This document shows positions 19,864 to 28,148 of a stretch of 64,000 bases of DNA, one piece after another. This stretch comes from Acidimangrovimonas pyrenivorans (GTDB taxonomy: Bacteria; Pseudomonadota; Alphaproteobacteria; Rhodobacterales; Rhodobacteraceae): assembly GCF_042643245.1 (NCBI RefSeq), contig NZ_JBHRSK010000004.1, positions 806,001 to 870,000 on the forward strand, in the 5' to 3' direction. The notes below the pieces were generated by a model, which was given only the letters and a program-made list of their open reading frames with translations, searched no databases and was not told the origin of the DNA. Position 1 is the stretch's first letter. Each line of letters starts with the position of its first letter. The translations under genes and the position numbers were made by a program.

Positions 19864-20810
19864 TGAACCGCTGGCTGCTCGTCACCTCGCTTGCCGTCGC
19901 CGCCGCGCTGGCCTTCCTGCCGCTGGCCGGCAACGCCGTGCTGATCCAGTTCGGCATCGACGCCCTGCTGATGGCGGTGCTGGCCCAGTCGTGGAACATC
20001 CTCGGCGGCTTCACCGGCTATGTCTCCTTCGGCAACTCGGTCTTCTACGGCCTGGGCACCTACGGCACCGCCATCGCGATGGCGCAATACCACCTGCCCT
20101 TCGGCCTCGGCCTCGGGCTCGGGGCGCTGCTGGCGATGCTCTGCGCGGCGCTGGTCGGGCTGCCAATCCTGCGCCTGCGCGGGCCCTATTTCGCCATCGC
20201 CACGCTGGGCCTCAACGGCGCGATGATGGCGATCGTCTCGAACCTGCCGATCGCCGGCGCCAATATCGGCCTCGTCCTGCCGCTGATGCGCAGCGACACG
20301 GTGTTCTACGAGCTGGCGCTGGCGCTGCTGGTCGCCTGCTCGCTGACCGTGCTGTGGATCAGCCGCGCGCGCTACGGCATGGCGCTGATCGCGATCCGCG
20401 AGGACGAGGACGCCGCCGGCACGATGGGCGTCGACGCCACCCGCTACAAGATCTCGGCGCTGGTGCTGGCGTCGTTCTTCTCGGCCATCGCCGGCGGCAT
20501 CCACGCCTACTGGGCGACCTTCGTCGACCCGGCCAGCGCCTTCGACCCGACGCTCAACGTCCGCATGGTGATCATGTGCGTCTTCGGCGGGCCGGGCACG
20601 GTGCTGGGGCCGGTCGTCGGCGCCTTCGTGCTGTCGGCGGTCTACGAGATCCTGGCGGCCAAGATCTCGACCGCCGCGGCGCTGCTGTTCGGCGTCGTCA
20701 TCGTGCTGGCGGTGGTGTTCATGCCCGGCGGGCTGGCCGACCTGATGCGCGGCGCCCGGCGCCACGGCTGGCGCTACTTCATCCGCAACATCCGGGAGAA
20801 CCGGCTATGA
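19863..20810 (+). CDS. livM: LivM-type ABC permease
   Basis: The product has 315 residues from the ATG at 19863, which overlaps the livH stop. The LivM signatures WNILGGFTGYVSFGNSVFYG near 43 and GMALIAIREDEDAAGTMGVD near 172 (the cytoplasmic coupling loop) are clear. About ten hydrophobic segments are visible. The final stop overlaps the livG start as ATGA. The long in-frame extension upstream to 19467 lies within livH and is not used. Confidence 0.92.
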   Translation: MNRWLLVTSLAVAAALAFLPLAGNAVLIQFGIDALLMAVLAQSWNILGGFTGYVSFGNSVFYGLGTYGTAIAMAQYHLPFGLGLGLGALLAMLCAALVGLPILRLRGPYFAIATLGLNGAMMAIVSNLPIAGANIGLVLPLMRSDTVFYELALALLVACSLTVLWISRARYGMALIAIREDEDAAGTMGVDATRYKISALVLASFFSAIAGGIHAYWATFVDPASAFDPTLNVRMVIMCVFGGPGTVLGPVVGAFVLSAVYEILAAKISTAAALLFGVVIVLAVVFMPGGLADLMRGARRHGWRYFIRNIRENRL

Positions 20811-21577
20811 GCGCGCAGAACCACCCCGCCCCGCAAGCCGCGGCCGCCCCGGTGATCGAGACCCGGGGCCTGACCAAGCGGTTCCAGGGCCTCGTCTCGG
20901 TCGACGCGGTCAGCTTCAGCATCGCCGAGGACGAGATCCTCGGCGTCATCGGCCCCAACGGCGCCGGCAAGACGACGCTGGTCAACATGATCAGCGGCAC
21001 CTACGCCCCCAGCGCGGGCGAGATCCTGTTCCGCAGCGAGAGGATCAACGACCTGCCCGCCTTCCGCCGCGCCCATCTCGGCATCGCCCGCACCTTCCAG
21101 GTGATGAAGCCCTTCCCCGGCATGACCGTGCTCGACAACGTCACCGTCGGCGCCCTGTTCGGCCGCGACGGCGGCGAGAAATCCATGCCCAGGGCGCGCG
21201 AGACGGCGCGGGAATGGCTCGAATTCACCGGTCTCGGGGCCAAGATCGAGGCCCAGGCCGACGCGCTCGGCGGCCCCGACCGCAAGCGGCTGGAATTCGC
21301 CAAGGCGCTGGCGATGGGGCCGAAACTGCTGCTGCTCGACGAGGTCATGGCCGGGCTCAACCCGGTCGAGGTCGACGAGGTGGTCGAGTTGATCCGCAAG
21401 ATGCGCGGCCACGGCATGGCGATGCTGGTGATCGAGCACGTCGTCAAGGCGATCCGCAGCCTGTCCGACCGGGTGATGGTGCTGCATCACGGCGAGAAGA
21501 TCGCCGATGACGACCCGGCCGCGGTGCTGGAAGACCCGCGCGTGATCGAAGCCTATCTCGGGAAGAGACGGACATGA
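20807..21577 (+). CDS. livG: LivG-type ABC ATP-binding protein
   Basis: The product has 256 residues. Walker A is GPNGAGKTT near 50, the signature region is GGPDRKRLEFAKAL near 162 and Walker B is LLLLDEVMAGL near 180. The LIV-subfamily segment IARTFQVMKPFPGMTVLDNV is also present. It has a slightly long N-terminus (MSAQNHPAPQAAAAP) before the ABC domain. The start and stop overlap livM and livF respectively by 4 bases. It is one of two ATPases that energise the uptake system. Confidence 0.92.
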   Translation: MSAQNHPAPQAAAAPVIETRGLTKRFQGLVSVDAVSFSIAEDEILGVIGPNGAGKTTLVNMISGTYAPSAGEILFRSERINDLPAFRRAHLGIARTFQVMKPFPGMTVLDNVTVGALFGRDGGEKSMPRARETAREWLEFTGLGAKIEAQADALGGPDRKRLEFAKALAMGPKLLLLDEVMAGLNPVEVDEVVELIRKMRGHGMAMLVIEHVVKAIRSLSDRVMVLHHGEKIADDDPAAVLEDPRVIEAYLGKRRT

Positions 21578-22296
21578 GCGAGCCCCTGCTGAAGATCGCC
21601 GGCCTCAATGCCGGCTACGGCGCCGTCCCGGTGCTGTTCGACATCGACCTCGAGGTCCGGCGCGGCGAGATCGTCTCGATGGTCGGTTCGAACGGGGCCG
21701 GCAAGACGACGCTGCTGCGCGCCATCTCGCGGGTGATCCCGGCGCGGGGCAGCTTGCAGTTCGACGGCACCGACCTGTTGCCGCTGGCGCCCGAGGGTGC
21801 CTTCACCCGCGGCCTCGTCCAGGTACCCGAGGGGCGGCAGCTGTTCGGCAACATGACCGTCGAGGAGAACCTGCAGATGGGCGCCTATCGCCGCCGCGAC
21901 GACCGCGTCGGCCAGAGCTTCGAGCAGGTCTACGCCCTGTTTCCCAAGCTGGCCGAGCGCCGGCGCCAGCTGGCCGGCAACATGTCGGGCGGCGAGCAGC
22001 AGATGTGCGCCATGGCCCGCGGGCTGATGGCCGAACCGCGGCTGCTGCTGGTCGACGAGATGAGCCTCGGCCTGGCGCCGGTGATCGTCGACCAGCTGCT
22101 GGAGATTCTCATCGACATCCGCAAGCAGGGGGTGACGGTGCTGCTGGTCGAGCAGGACGTCTTCGCCGCCTTCAGCGTCGCCGACCGGGCCTATGTGATG
22201 GAGACCGGCCGCGTCGTCCGCGAGGGCGCCGTCGCCGAGCTGAAGAGCGACCCGGCGGTGCAGGAAGCCTACCTGGGCAGCATCGACTCGGTCTGA
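21574..22296 (+). CDS. livF: LivF-type ABC ATP-binding protein
   Basis: The product has 240 residues. Walker A is GSNGAGKTT near 39, the ABC signature is MSGGEQQM near 138 and Walker B is LLLVDEMSLGLAP near 157. RGLVQVPEGRQLFGNMTVEENL is a LivF trademark. The start overlaps livG (ATGA), and this is the last gene of the five-gene operon. Its last 28 bases overlap, on the opposite strand, the frame of an M24-peptidase remnant. Confidence 0.93.
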   Translation: MSEPLLKIAGLNAGYGAVPVLFDIDLEVRRGEIVSMVGSNGAGKTTLLRAISRVIPARGSLQFDGTDLLPLAPEGAFTRGLVQVPEGRQLFGNMTVEENLQMGAYRRRDDRVGQSFEQVYALFPKLAERRRQLAGNMSGGEQQMCAMARGLMAEPRLLLVDEMSLGLAPVIVDQLLEILIDIRKQGVTVLLVEQDVFAAFSVADRAYVMETGRVVREGAVAELKSDPAVQEAYLGSIDSV

Positions 22297-22550
22297 GCCC
22301 GCTCGCCCGCCAGTCGCCGCCAGGCCGGCAGGTCGTCCTCGAAGGGGAAGCGCGACAGCAGCTCGATGCCGGCCTCGTAGCCTTCGGCCAGCCGCAGGCA
22401 GGCGGTGAACTCGAACAGGATCGAGCGGTCGGCGGTCAGCAGCAGGCAGCGCGACGGCGCGTTGCGCGTCGAGAACATCTGCATGTTGCGGGTGCCGGCG
22501 ACGTAGCGGATGTTGACCGGGTCCGACCGGATCCCCGCGATGCAAGGCAT
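22269..22550 (-). pseudogene. Remnant of an M24 (Xaa-Pro peptidase/creatinase-like) gene
   Basis: The minus-strand frame encodes about 93 residues containing SDPVNIRYVAGTRNMQMFS, CLLLTADRSILFEF and LRLAEGYEAGIELLSRFPFE. This is the N-terminal creatinase-type domain found in DddP, ectoine hydrolase and Xaa-Pro dipeptidase relatives. The preceding start region and the entire catalytic C-terminal domain (about 300 residues) are missing. The frame ends inside the livF 3' end. It therefore looks like a deletion remnant whose loss brought the liv operon and the DNA repair gene together. An expressed short protein is not excluded but is unlikely. Confidence 0.7.
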
Positions 22551-22572
22551 GGCACGGCTGTCCGCGCCGCCC

Positions 22573-22598
22573 GGCAAGCCGCCGCGACGCGGCTTGCC
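22573..22598. terminator. Perfect 10-bp stem hairpin downstream of the liv operon
   Basis: GGCAAGCCGC (22573-22582) pairs fully with GCGGCTTGCC (22589-22598) around a 6-base loop. It lies between the liv operon with its peptidase remnant and the start of the repair gene at 22647. It may end liv transcription, though no T tract follows. Confidence 0.5.
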
Positions 22599-22646
22599 AA
22601 GCCCGCCGCCGGATGCCAATCCTGCGGCCCCAGAACGGAGACCGAG

Positions 22647-23360
22647 ATGACCGGCGACAACCGCAGTTCCGATCCGGCCGCGATCAGCCCCGCCGCCGCC
22701 CTTGCCGCGCTGGTGGCGCTGGAAAACCCGGAAAAGGCGGCGCAGATGGCCGCCTATCACAAGGCGCCGCGGCGCTATCTCGGCCTTGCCGTGCCGCAGA
22801 TCGAGACGCTGGTGAAGGACTGGCGCGCCGCCTGCACGCTCGACCAGCGGGTGGCGCTGGCCGCCGGGCTGTGGAACAGCGACATCCACGAGGCGATGGT
22901 GGCGGCGGCCAAGCTGCTGACCCAGGCAAGGATCAAGCCCGACGACAGCGCCGTCTGGGCGCTGATCGCAAGCTGGGTGCCGGGCTTCGACGCCTGGGCC
23001 GTCGCCGATCACGCCGCCAAGGCGGGCGAGCGCCGGCTGGTGGCCGACCCGTCCCGGCTCGACACGGTCGAGACCTGGCTCGACCATCCCAACATGTGGA
23101 CCCGCCGCGCCGCGCTGACCTTCACCCTGCCCTGGGCCAAGCTGACCCATCCCAAGCCCGAACAGCAGGCGCAGCGCAACCGCATCCTCGGCTGGGCCGC
23201 GCGGCTGGCCGAGAACCGCGACTGGTTCGAGCACAAGGCCGTCGCCTGGTGGATCCGCGATCTCTCCAAGCACGATGCCGCGGCCGCCCGCGCCTTCCTC
23301 GCCGCCCATGGCGAAAGGCTCAAGCCCTTCGCCCGGCGCGAGGCGGCGAAATACCTCTGA
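22647..23360 (+). CDS. DNA alkylation repair protein, AlkD-like HEAT-repeat glycosylase
   Basis: The product has 237 residues from the ATG at 22647, preceded by ACGGAGACCGAG. It is helical and matches the AlkD family, whose ALK-type HEAT repeats excise alkylated bases without flipping them. RYLGLAVPQIETLVKDW near 45 is the typical opening, followed by LWNSDIHEAMVAAAKLL. The conserved WVPGFDAWAVADHA and DWFEHKAVAWWIRDLSKHD segments supply Trp and Asp residues of the binding groove. It stands alone, between the liv operon and a convergent ABC exporter. Confidence 0.85.
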   Translation: MTGDNRSSDPAAISPAAALAALVALENPEKAAQMAAYHKAPRRYLGLAVPQIETLVKDWRAACTLDQRVALAAGLWNSDIHEAMVAAAKLLTQARIKPDDSAVWALIASWVPGFDAWAVADHAAKAGERRLVADPSRLDTVETWLDHPNMWTRRAALTFTLPWAKLTHPKPEQQAQRNRILGWAARLAENRDWFEHKAVAWWIRDLSKHDAAAARAFLAAHGERLKPFARREAAKYL

Positions 23361-23418
23361 GCGCCCCGCCTTGCGCCGCCACCGCCACGGCATGGACTGA
23401 GGGCGCCCGCCCTGTCGA

Positions 23419-23448
23419 CGCCAGGGCCTTCACCGCCAGGGCCTTCAC
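23419..23448. repeat. Tandem 15-bp duplication after the alkylation repair gene
   Basis: CGCCAGGGCCTTCAC occurs twice in direct tandem (23419-23433 and 23434-23448) in the 293-base gap. No function is apparent. Confidence 0.85.
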
Positions 23449-23589
23449 CGCAACCGGGACCGCCGCCCGCAGGACCGGCGCGACCCGATGCGCGCCGCCC
23501 GCGCCGCCCCCAAAGCCTGCCGCGTCACCTACCGCCTGACGAAGGCGCCGCCGCAGCAATGGCGACGCCCGCGCCCCGCACTTTCTGTT

Positions 23590-23632
23590 CCTAAATATCC
23601 TCGGGGGGTCCGGGGGGCAGACGGCCCCCCGG
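23590..23632 (-). terminator. Terminator hairpin plus GGATATTT module after the Atm1-type gene
   Basis: On the minus strand, CCGGGGGGC (rc of 23624-23632) and GCCCCCCGG (rc of 23610-23618) form a 9-bp stem, followed by ACCCCCCGAGGATATTTAGG and AACAGAAAG. It lies 22 bases after the stop of the ABC exporter gene. The same architecture follows pgk at 59811-59860. The stem is a credible intrinsic terminator. The trailing module recurs in the window, and I recall similar motifs as common in this family of bacteria. Confidence 0.75.
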
Positions 23633-23653
23633 CCTCTCCGCCCGCGCGCCGCC

Positions 23654-25477
23654 TCAGGCCGCTTCCTCGGCCTCCTCGGCCGATTGCCGCTGCCACATCG
23701 CGGCGTAGCGCCCGCCCTTGGCCAGCAGGTCCTCGTGGCGGCCATCCTCGACGATCTCGCCCTTTTCCAGCACCACGATCCGGTCGGCATCGGCGATGGT
23801 CGACAGCCGGTGGGCGATGGTCAGCACCGTGCGGCCCTCGCCGACCCGGTGCAGCGCACCCTGGATATCGCGCTCGGTCTGGGTGTCGAGCGCCGAGGTC
23901 GCCTCGTCGAGCAGCAGGATCGGCGGGTTCTTGAGGATCGTCCGGGCGATCCCCACCCGCTGCTTCTCGCCGCCCGACAGCTTGAGCCCGCGCTCGCCGA
24001 CCTTGGTGTCGTAGCCGTCGGGCAGGCTTTCGATGAAATCGTGGATCCGGGCCGACCTGGCGGCGGCGACGATCTCGTCCTCGGTCGCCTCGGGGCGGCC
24101 ATAGGCGATGTTGTAGCGCACCGTGTCGTTGAACAGCACCGTGTCCTGCGGCACGACGCCGATCTGGGCGTGCAAGGAATCCTGGGTGATGTCGCGCAGG
24201 TCCTGGCCGTCGATCCGCAGCGCGCCGCCGGTGACGTCGTAGAAGCGGAACAACAGCCGGCCGATGGTCGACTTGCCCGAGCCCGAGGGGCCGACGATGG
24301 CGACGGTCTGGCCCGGCTCGATACGCAGGCTGACGCCCTTGAGGATTGGCCGCTCCGGGTCGTAGCCGAACTGGACGTTATCGAGCTCGACCGCGCCGCC
24401 GCTGACCTTCAGCTCCGGCGCGCCGGGCTTGTCCTGGACCTCGGGCGGCTGCTCGATCAGATCGAACATCTCGCCCATGTCGACCAGCGCCTGGCGGATC
24501 TCGCGGTAGACGGTGCCGAGGAAGCCCAGCGGCATGGTGATCTGCATCATGTAGGCGTTGACCATGACGAAATCGCCGACCGTCAGCTTGCCCGCCTGCA
24601 CCCCCATCGCCGCCATCACCATGACGATGACGAGGCCGGTGGTGATCAGCAGCGACTGGCCGAAATTGAGCAGGCTGAGCGACTGGCCGGTCTTGATCGC
24701 CGCCGCCTCGTAACCGCGCATCGCCTCGTCGTAGCGCACGGCCTCGCGGGTCTCGGCGCCGAAATACTTGACCGTCTCGAAGTTGAGCAGGCTGTCGATC
24801 GCCTTCTGGTTGGCGTCGGTGTCCTGGGCGTTCATCTGGCGCCGGATCTGCACTCGCCATTCGGTCACCTTGAAGGTGAAGGTGATGTAGAGGTAGATCG
24901 TCACCACCACCACGGCGGCGTACCAGACATCGAAGACGGTCAGGAAGATGATCGTCACCAGCGTCAGCTCGACGATCAGCGGCCCGACCGAGAGCAGGGT
25001 GAAGCGGAGCAGGAAATCGACGCCCTTGACCCCGCGTTCGATGATCCGCGACAGGCCGCCGGTCTTGCGGGTGATGTGGTAGCGCATCGACAGCCGATGC
25101 ATGTGGGTGAAGGTTTCCAGCGCCAGCTGGCGCAGCGCGCGCTGGCCGACGCGGACGAAGATGGCGTCGCGCAGCTCGCCGAATCCGACCGAGGACAGCC
25201 GGGCGATGCCGTAGGCGACCGTCAGCCCGACGGCACCCGCGCCCAGCGTCCAGGCCGGGCTCGCCTGCCCCGGCGCCAGGGCATCGACCGCCGCCTTGTA
25301 GAACCACGGGATGATCAGCGAGAACATCTTGGCCAACAGCAGCGCCGCCAGCGCCAGAGAAACGCGGCGCTTCACCCAGGGCGTGTCGTCGGGCCAGAGA
25401 TAGGGCACGACCCGCCGGATCGTGCGCCAGCTGCTGGCGCGCTCCTGCGCCGCCAAGGCCTTGGCTGTATCGCTCAT
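23654..25477 (-). CDS. Atm1-type ABC exporter (half-transporter)
   Basis: The product has 607 residues. A six-helix exporter domain (about 40-320) precedes an ABC domain with Walker A GPSGSGKST near 393, signature LSGGEKQRVGIARTI near 493 and Walker B ILLLDEATSALD near 517. The N-terminus WRTIRRVVPYLWPDD and the membrane-domain segments VGQRALRQLALETFTHMHRL and YHITRKTGGLSRIIERG match the Atm1/HMT1/ABCB7 group. These homodimers export glutathione-linked sulfur or heavy-metal species across the inner membrane. A hairpin terminator follows the stop. The gene stands alone. Confidence 0.9.
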   Translation of the reverse strand: MSDTAKALAAQERASSWRTIRRVVPYLWPDDTPWVKRRVSLALAALLLAKMFSLIIPWFYKAAVDALAPGQASPAWTLGAGAVGLTVAYGIARLSSVGFGELRDAIFVRVGQRALRQLALETFTHMHRLSMRYHITRKTGGLSRIIERGVKGVDFLLRFTLLSVGPLIVELTLVTIIFLTVFDVWYAAVVVVTIYLYITFTFKVTEWRVQIRRQMNAQDTDANQKAIDSLLNFETVKYFGAETREAVRYDEAMRGYEAAAIKTGQSLSLLNFGQSLLITTGLVIVMVMAAMGVQAGKLTVGDFVMVNAYMMQITMPLGFLGTVYREIRQALVDMGEMFDLIEQPPEVQDKPGAPELKVSGGAVELDNVQFGYDPERPILKGVSLRIEPGQTVAIVGPSGSGKSTIGRLLFRFYDVTGGALRIDGQDLRDITQDSLHAQIGVVPQDTVLFNDTVRYNIAYGRPEATEDEIVAAARSARIHDFIESLPDGYDTKVGERGLKLSGGEKQRVGIARTILKNPPILLLDEATSALDTQTERDIQGALHRVGEGRTVLTIAHRLSTIADADRIVVLEKGEIVEDGRHEDLLAKGGRYAAMWQRQSAEEAEEAA

Positions 25478-25654
25478 GTCCGTCCCCTCAGAAGTGCCCC
25501 CTTACCTAGGGCGCGGCGGCGGGAAAAGCCAGAGGGGGCAATGGAGATGACGCGACCGCTCAGCCAACGAGCGTCCCGCCACAATCGGGCCGGCCCGGCG
25601 ACCTCCCTGCGGTCTTCTGCGCGAGCGAAGCCTGCATTGGCAGCGCGGGACAGA

Positions 25655-25813
25655 GGGCCGCGCCCTCCCTCGGGTGGGCGCCTGCAACGCTCGTGGTCTG
25701 CGCTATGTCCTGAAAGCTCCGAACGACCCTGAGTGGCAAGCGACACCGCCAGGGCGCCCTCCCGTCGTGCTGCAAGCACGCCTGCGGCGTGACGAGGAGG
25801 GAGGGCGCGGCCC
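25655..25813. repeat. Intergenic inverted-repeat element, type II, copy 1
   Basis: GGGCCGCGCCCTCCCTC (25655-25671) is perfectly complementary to GAGGGAGGGCGCGGCCC (25797-25813), leaving a 125-base interior. Just inside the left arm is GGGTGGGCGCCTGCAACG; the interior carries CTCCGAACGACC and GCGCCCTCCCG. The same ordered blocks occur in the element at 40851-40980. The 424-base gap 25478-25901 holds this element and no credible gene. Confidence 0.8.
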
Positions 25814-25901
25814 GGCGGGCTCACGCCCTTGATTCCGGGCCATTAACGCTCTTGGCCGGGATCCGGAAAATGCCGGCGAGACCGCCGCGCCACGGCCGCT
25901 C

Positions 25902-27485
25902 TCAATCCGCCTGCGGCACCGAGAAGACCTGGCCGGGATAGATCAGGTCGGGGTTCTTGATCTGGTCGCGATTGGCCTCGAACACCTTGACGTAGAGGAT
26001 GCCGTGGCCGTAGCTGCGCCGCGCGATGCCCCAGAGCGTGTAGCCCGGCTGCACGGTGATGATCTCGGCCTTCACCCCGACGCCCGACGCCGGCCCGGCC
26101 TGCGCCGCCGCGGCCTGCAGCTGCGCCGGGTCCTCGCGCTTGAACGGCGTCTCGAACCGCGCCGTCACCTTGCCTTTGGCATCGAGCTGGTCGGCGCGCA
26201 GCTTGTAGACGCCCTCGTCGACCGCCGGCAGCGTTGCCGTCCAGTTCCCGTCGGCGCCGATCTTCGCGGTCAGCAGCGGGCGGTTGTCGAGGTAGATCCG
26301 GACATGCTGCCGCGGCAATCCGCGGCCCGAGAGCACGACCGCGCCCGCGCTGCTGTAGGAGATCGAGTCGATCGCCATCTCGCTTTCGACCTCGGGCGCC
26401 GGACCGCCGGGCTGCAGCACCTTCACCCCGCTGTCGTCCGACAGCAGGATGGTCGGCGCCGCCGGAGCGGCCGGCTTCGGGCTCGGCGCGGCCGCCGGAG
26501 CCGCCTCGGGCGCCGCTTTGGCAAGCTTGTCCTCGGCCTTGGGCGCCGTTTCGTCTCCGGTCACGGGCGCGGCGGCCGTCGTGCCGCCGTTCTCAGTGGC
26601 GGAGGCCGTCGCCGCGGCGGCCGCCGGGGCCGCGTTGTCTTCTGCCGGCTCGCCGCCGGTCTGTTCGCCGGCCGCCTGCGATGCCGTCCCGGAAGCCTGG
26701 TCCGGAGCCTTCGTCGGGCTCTCGCCGGGGCTCCCGGCCGCCTTGTCAGGATCGGCGCTGGCGACCCGCTGCGACGCCGGGTTGGGCGACAGGATCACGC
26801 TCTCGGTCGAGGCGACGGTGCGGCCGTCCTCGAGATGCATCAGCAGGGTCACCTGCCGCGTCTGGTCGCTGGGCGGCAGGTCGAACAGCGACACGAACCT
26901 GCCCTGCCCGTTCGCGGTCGCGCGGCTGATCGCCGAGCCCTCGACGCGGATGTCGACCACCGATCCGGCCACCGCCCGGCCGGCGACCAGCGCCGCGCCG
27001 TCGGGCGCCACCCGGACCACGTCGAAGGCCGGCGGCGCCAGCTGGGCCTGTTCGGGTTGAGCCGGCTTGGCGGCCTGTTCCCCGGCGGCCTGTTCCCCGG
27101 TGGCCTGTTCCCCGCCAGCCTTTTCCCCCGTGGCCGGCGCCGAGGGGGCCGGAACCGCGGGCTGCGGCGCGGTCTTGCTCTCGCCGCCCTCCGACGGCGC
27201 TGCCGGCGCCTGCGTCTCCGGGCTTGCCGGCGCGGGCGCTTGCGCCGTCTGCTCCGGCGCTTGCGTCGTCTTCTCTGCGGCTGTTTCGGACCTGGTTTCC
27301 GATGTCGCTTGCGGCTTCGTTGCCGGCTTCGTTTCCGGGGCCGCCGACGGTGTCGAGACCGCGACCGGCGCGGGCGCCGGCTGGCTCACCGTCCAGACAA
27401 AGTATCCCACCAGCGCCACCGCCAGCGCGGCGCCGCCCCCCGCGGCCGCGCGCGCGCCTGTTCCCCAGCTGTTCCAGCCTGCCAT
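25902..27485 (-). CDS. LysM-domain protein with a membrane anchor and a long Ala/Pro/Glu-rich linker
   Basis: The product has 527 residues from the ATG at 27485 (MAGWNSWGTGARAA), with GGGAAG upstream. Residues about 11-31 form one membrane segment. Residues 35-150 and 240-350 are low complexity (Ala, Pro, Glu, Gln, Thr), separated by beta-rich domains (RVAPDGAALVAGRAVAGSVVD... and AVVLSGRGLPRQHVRIYLDN). The C-terminal 55 residues are a LysM domain (ITVQPGYTLWGIARRSYGHG, ending YPGQVFSVPQ) that should bind peptidoglycan. Such proteins are common in Rhodobacteraceae, but a precise role is unknown. The linker contains a tandem repeat of GEQA-type units. Confidence 0.88.
   Translation of the reverse strand: MAGWNSWGTGARAAAGGGAALAVALVGYFVWTVSQPAPAPVAVSTPSAAPETKPATKPQATSETRSETAAEKTTQAPEQTAQAPAPASPETQAPAAPSEGGESKTAPQPAVPAPSAPATGEKAGGEQATGEQAAGEQAAKPAQPEQAQLAPPAFDVVRVAPDGAALVAGRAVAGSVVDIRVEGSAISRATANGQGRFVSLFDLPPSDQTRQVTLLMHLEDGRTVASTESVILSPNPASQRVASADPDKAAGSPGESPTKAPDQASGTASQAAGEQTGGEPAEDNAAPAAAAATASATENGGTTAAAPVTGDETAPKAEDKLAKAAPEAAPAAAPSPKPAAPAAPTILLSDDSGVKVLQPGGPAPEVESEMAIDSISYSSAGAVVLSGRGLPRQHVRIYLDNRPLLTAKIGADGNWTATLPAVDEGVYKLRADQLDAKGKVTARFETPFKREDPAQLQAAAAQAGPASGVGVKAEIITVQPGYTLWGIARRSYGHGILYVKVFEANRDQIKNPDLIYPGQVFSVPQAD
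27070..27114. repeat. In-gene tandem 15-bp repeat in the LysM protein linker
   Basis: GCGGCCTGTTCCCCG recurs three times (27070-27084, 27085-27099, 27100-27114, the last with one change). It encodes repeated Gly-Glu-Gln-Ala-type peptides in the disordered linker. Copy number may vary between strains. Confidence 0.9.
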
Positions 27486-27526
27486 TCCGTCTTCCCTGAT
27501 GCGCGGCGCTTCCCCACGGCCCACGC

Positions 27527-27555
27527 TTGAGTGACCTTAACAACCCCGTTATCAC
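27527..27555 (+). promoter_or_regulatory. Sigma-70-like promoter before the LOG-family gene
   Basis: TTGAGT (27527-27532) and TATCAC (27550-27555) are separated by 17 bases, 36 bases ahead of the start codon at 27591. CCCGTTATCACGGG, a small dyad, overlaps the -10 element. Confidence 0.5.
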
Positions 27556-27590
27556 GGGTCAAAGCAACCCTTTAGCGGAAATTCCCCTCC

Positions 27591-28148
27591 ATGACCCGTG
27601 CTTTGCATTCCGTCTGTGTCTACTGTGGCTCACGCAGCGGCGCCCGCCCCGCCTATGCCGAGGCCGCCCGCGCCGTCGGCGCCCTGATCGCCGAGGAGGG
27701 CTGGCGCCTGGTCTACGGCGCCGGCGATGTCGGGTTGATGGGCGAGGTCGCCCGCACCGCCCAGACCGCCGGGGCCCAGACCTTCGGCGTCATCCCGACC
27801 CACCTGATGCAGCGCGAGGTCGGCAAGCGCGACCTCTCGACCCTGGTCGTCACCGAGAACATGCACGAGCGCAAGAAGGTGATGTTCATGAATTCGGACG
27901 CCATCGTGGTGCTGCCCGGCGGCGCCGGATCGCTGGACGAGTTCTTCGAGGTGCTGACCTGGCGCCAGCTCGGCCTGCACAGCCGGCCGATCCTGCTGCT
28001 CGATGTCGAAGGCTACTGGCAGCCGCTGGCCGGGCTGATCGACCATGTCATCGCCGAGGGCTTCGCCGATGCCACGCTGCGCGACTACGTCACGCTGATC
28101 CCGGATGTCGCGGCGCTGGCCGCGGCCCTGCGCGCCGCCCTGTCCTGA
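27591..28148 (+). CDS. LOG-family protein (nucleoside 5'-monophosphate phosphoribohydrolase, TIGR00730)
   Basis: The product has 185 residues with a Rossmann-like fold. The family motif PGGxGTxxE appears as PGGAGSLDEFFE near 107, and the opening SVCVYCGSRSGARPAYAEAA and VYGAGDVGLMGEVA match LOG proteins. These enzymes release adenine from AMP or cytokinin nucleotides; many bacterial members are misannotated as lysine decarboxylases. Its last 64 bases overlap the 3' end of the convergent rarD gene. Confidence 0.92.
   Translation: MTRALHSVCVYCGSRSGARPAYAEAARAVGALIAEEGWRLVYGAGDVGLMGEVARTAQTAGAQTFGVIPTHLMQREVGKRDLSTLVVTENMHERKKVMFMNSDAIVVLPGGAGSLDEFFEVLTWRQLGLHSRPILLLDVEGYWQPLAGLIDHVIAEGFADATLRDYVTLIPDVAALAAALRAALS

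Noticed and set aside
25655..25813. Insertion sequence ends
   Set aside because: The inverted arms enclose no transposase frame and no target-site duplication could be seen; described as a repeat element instead.
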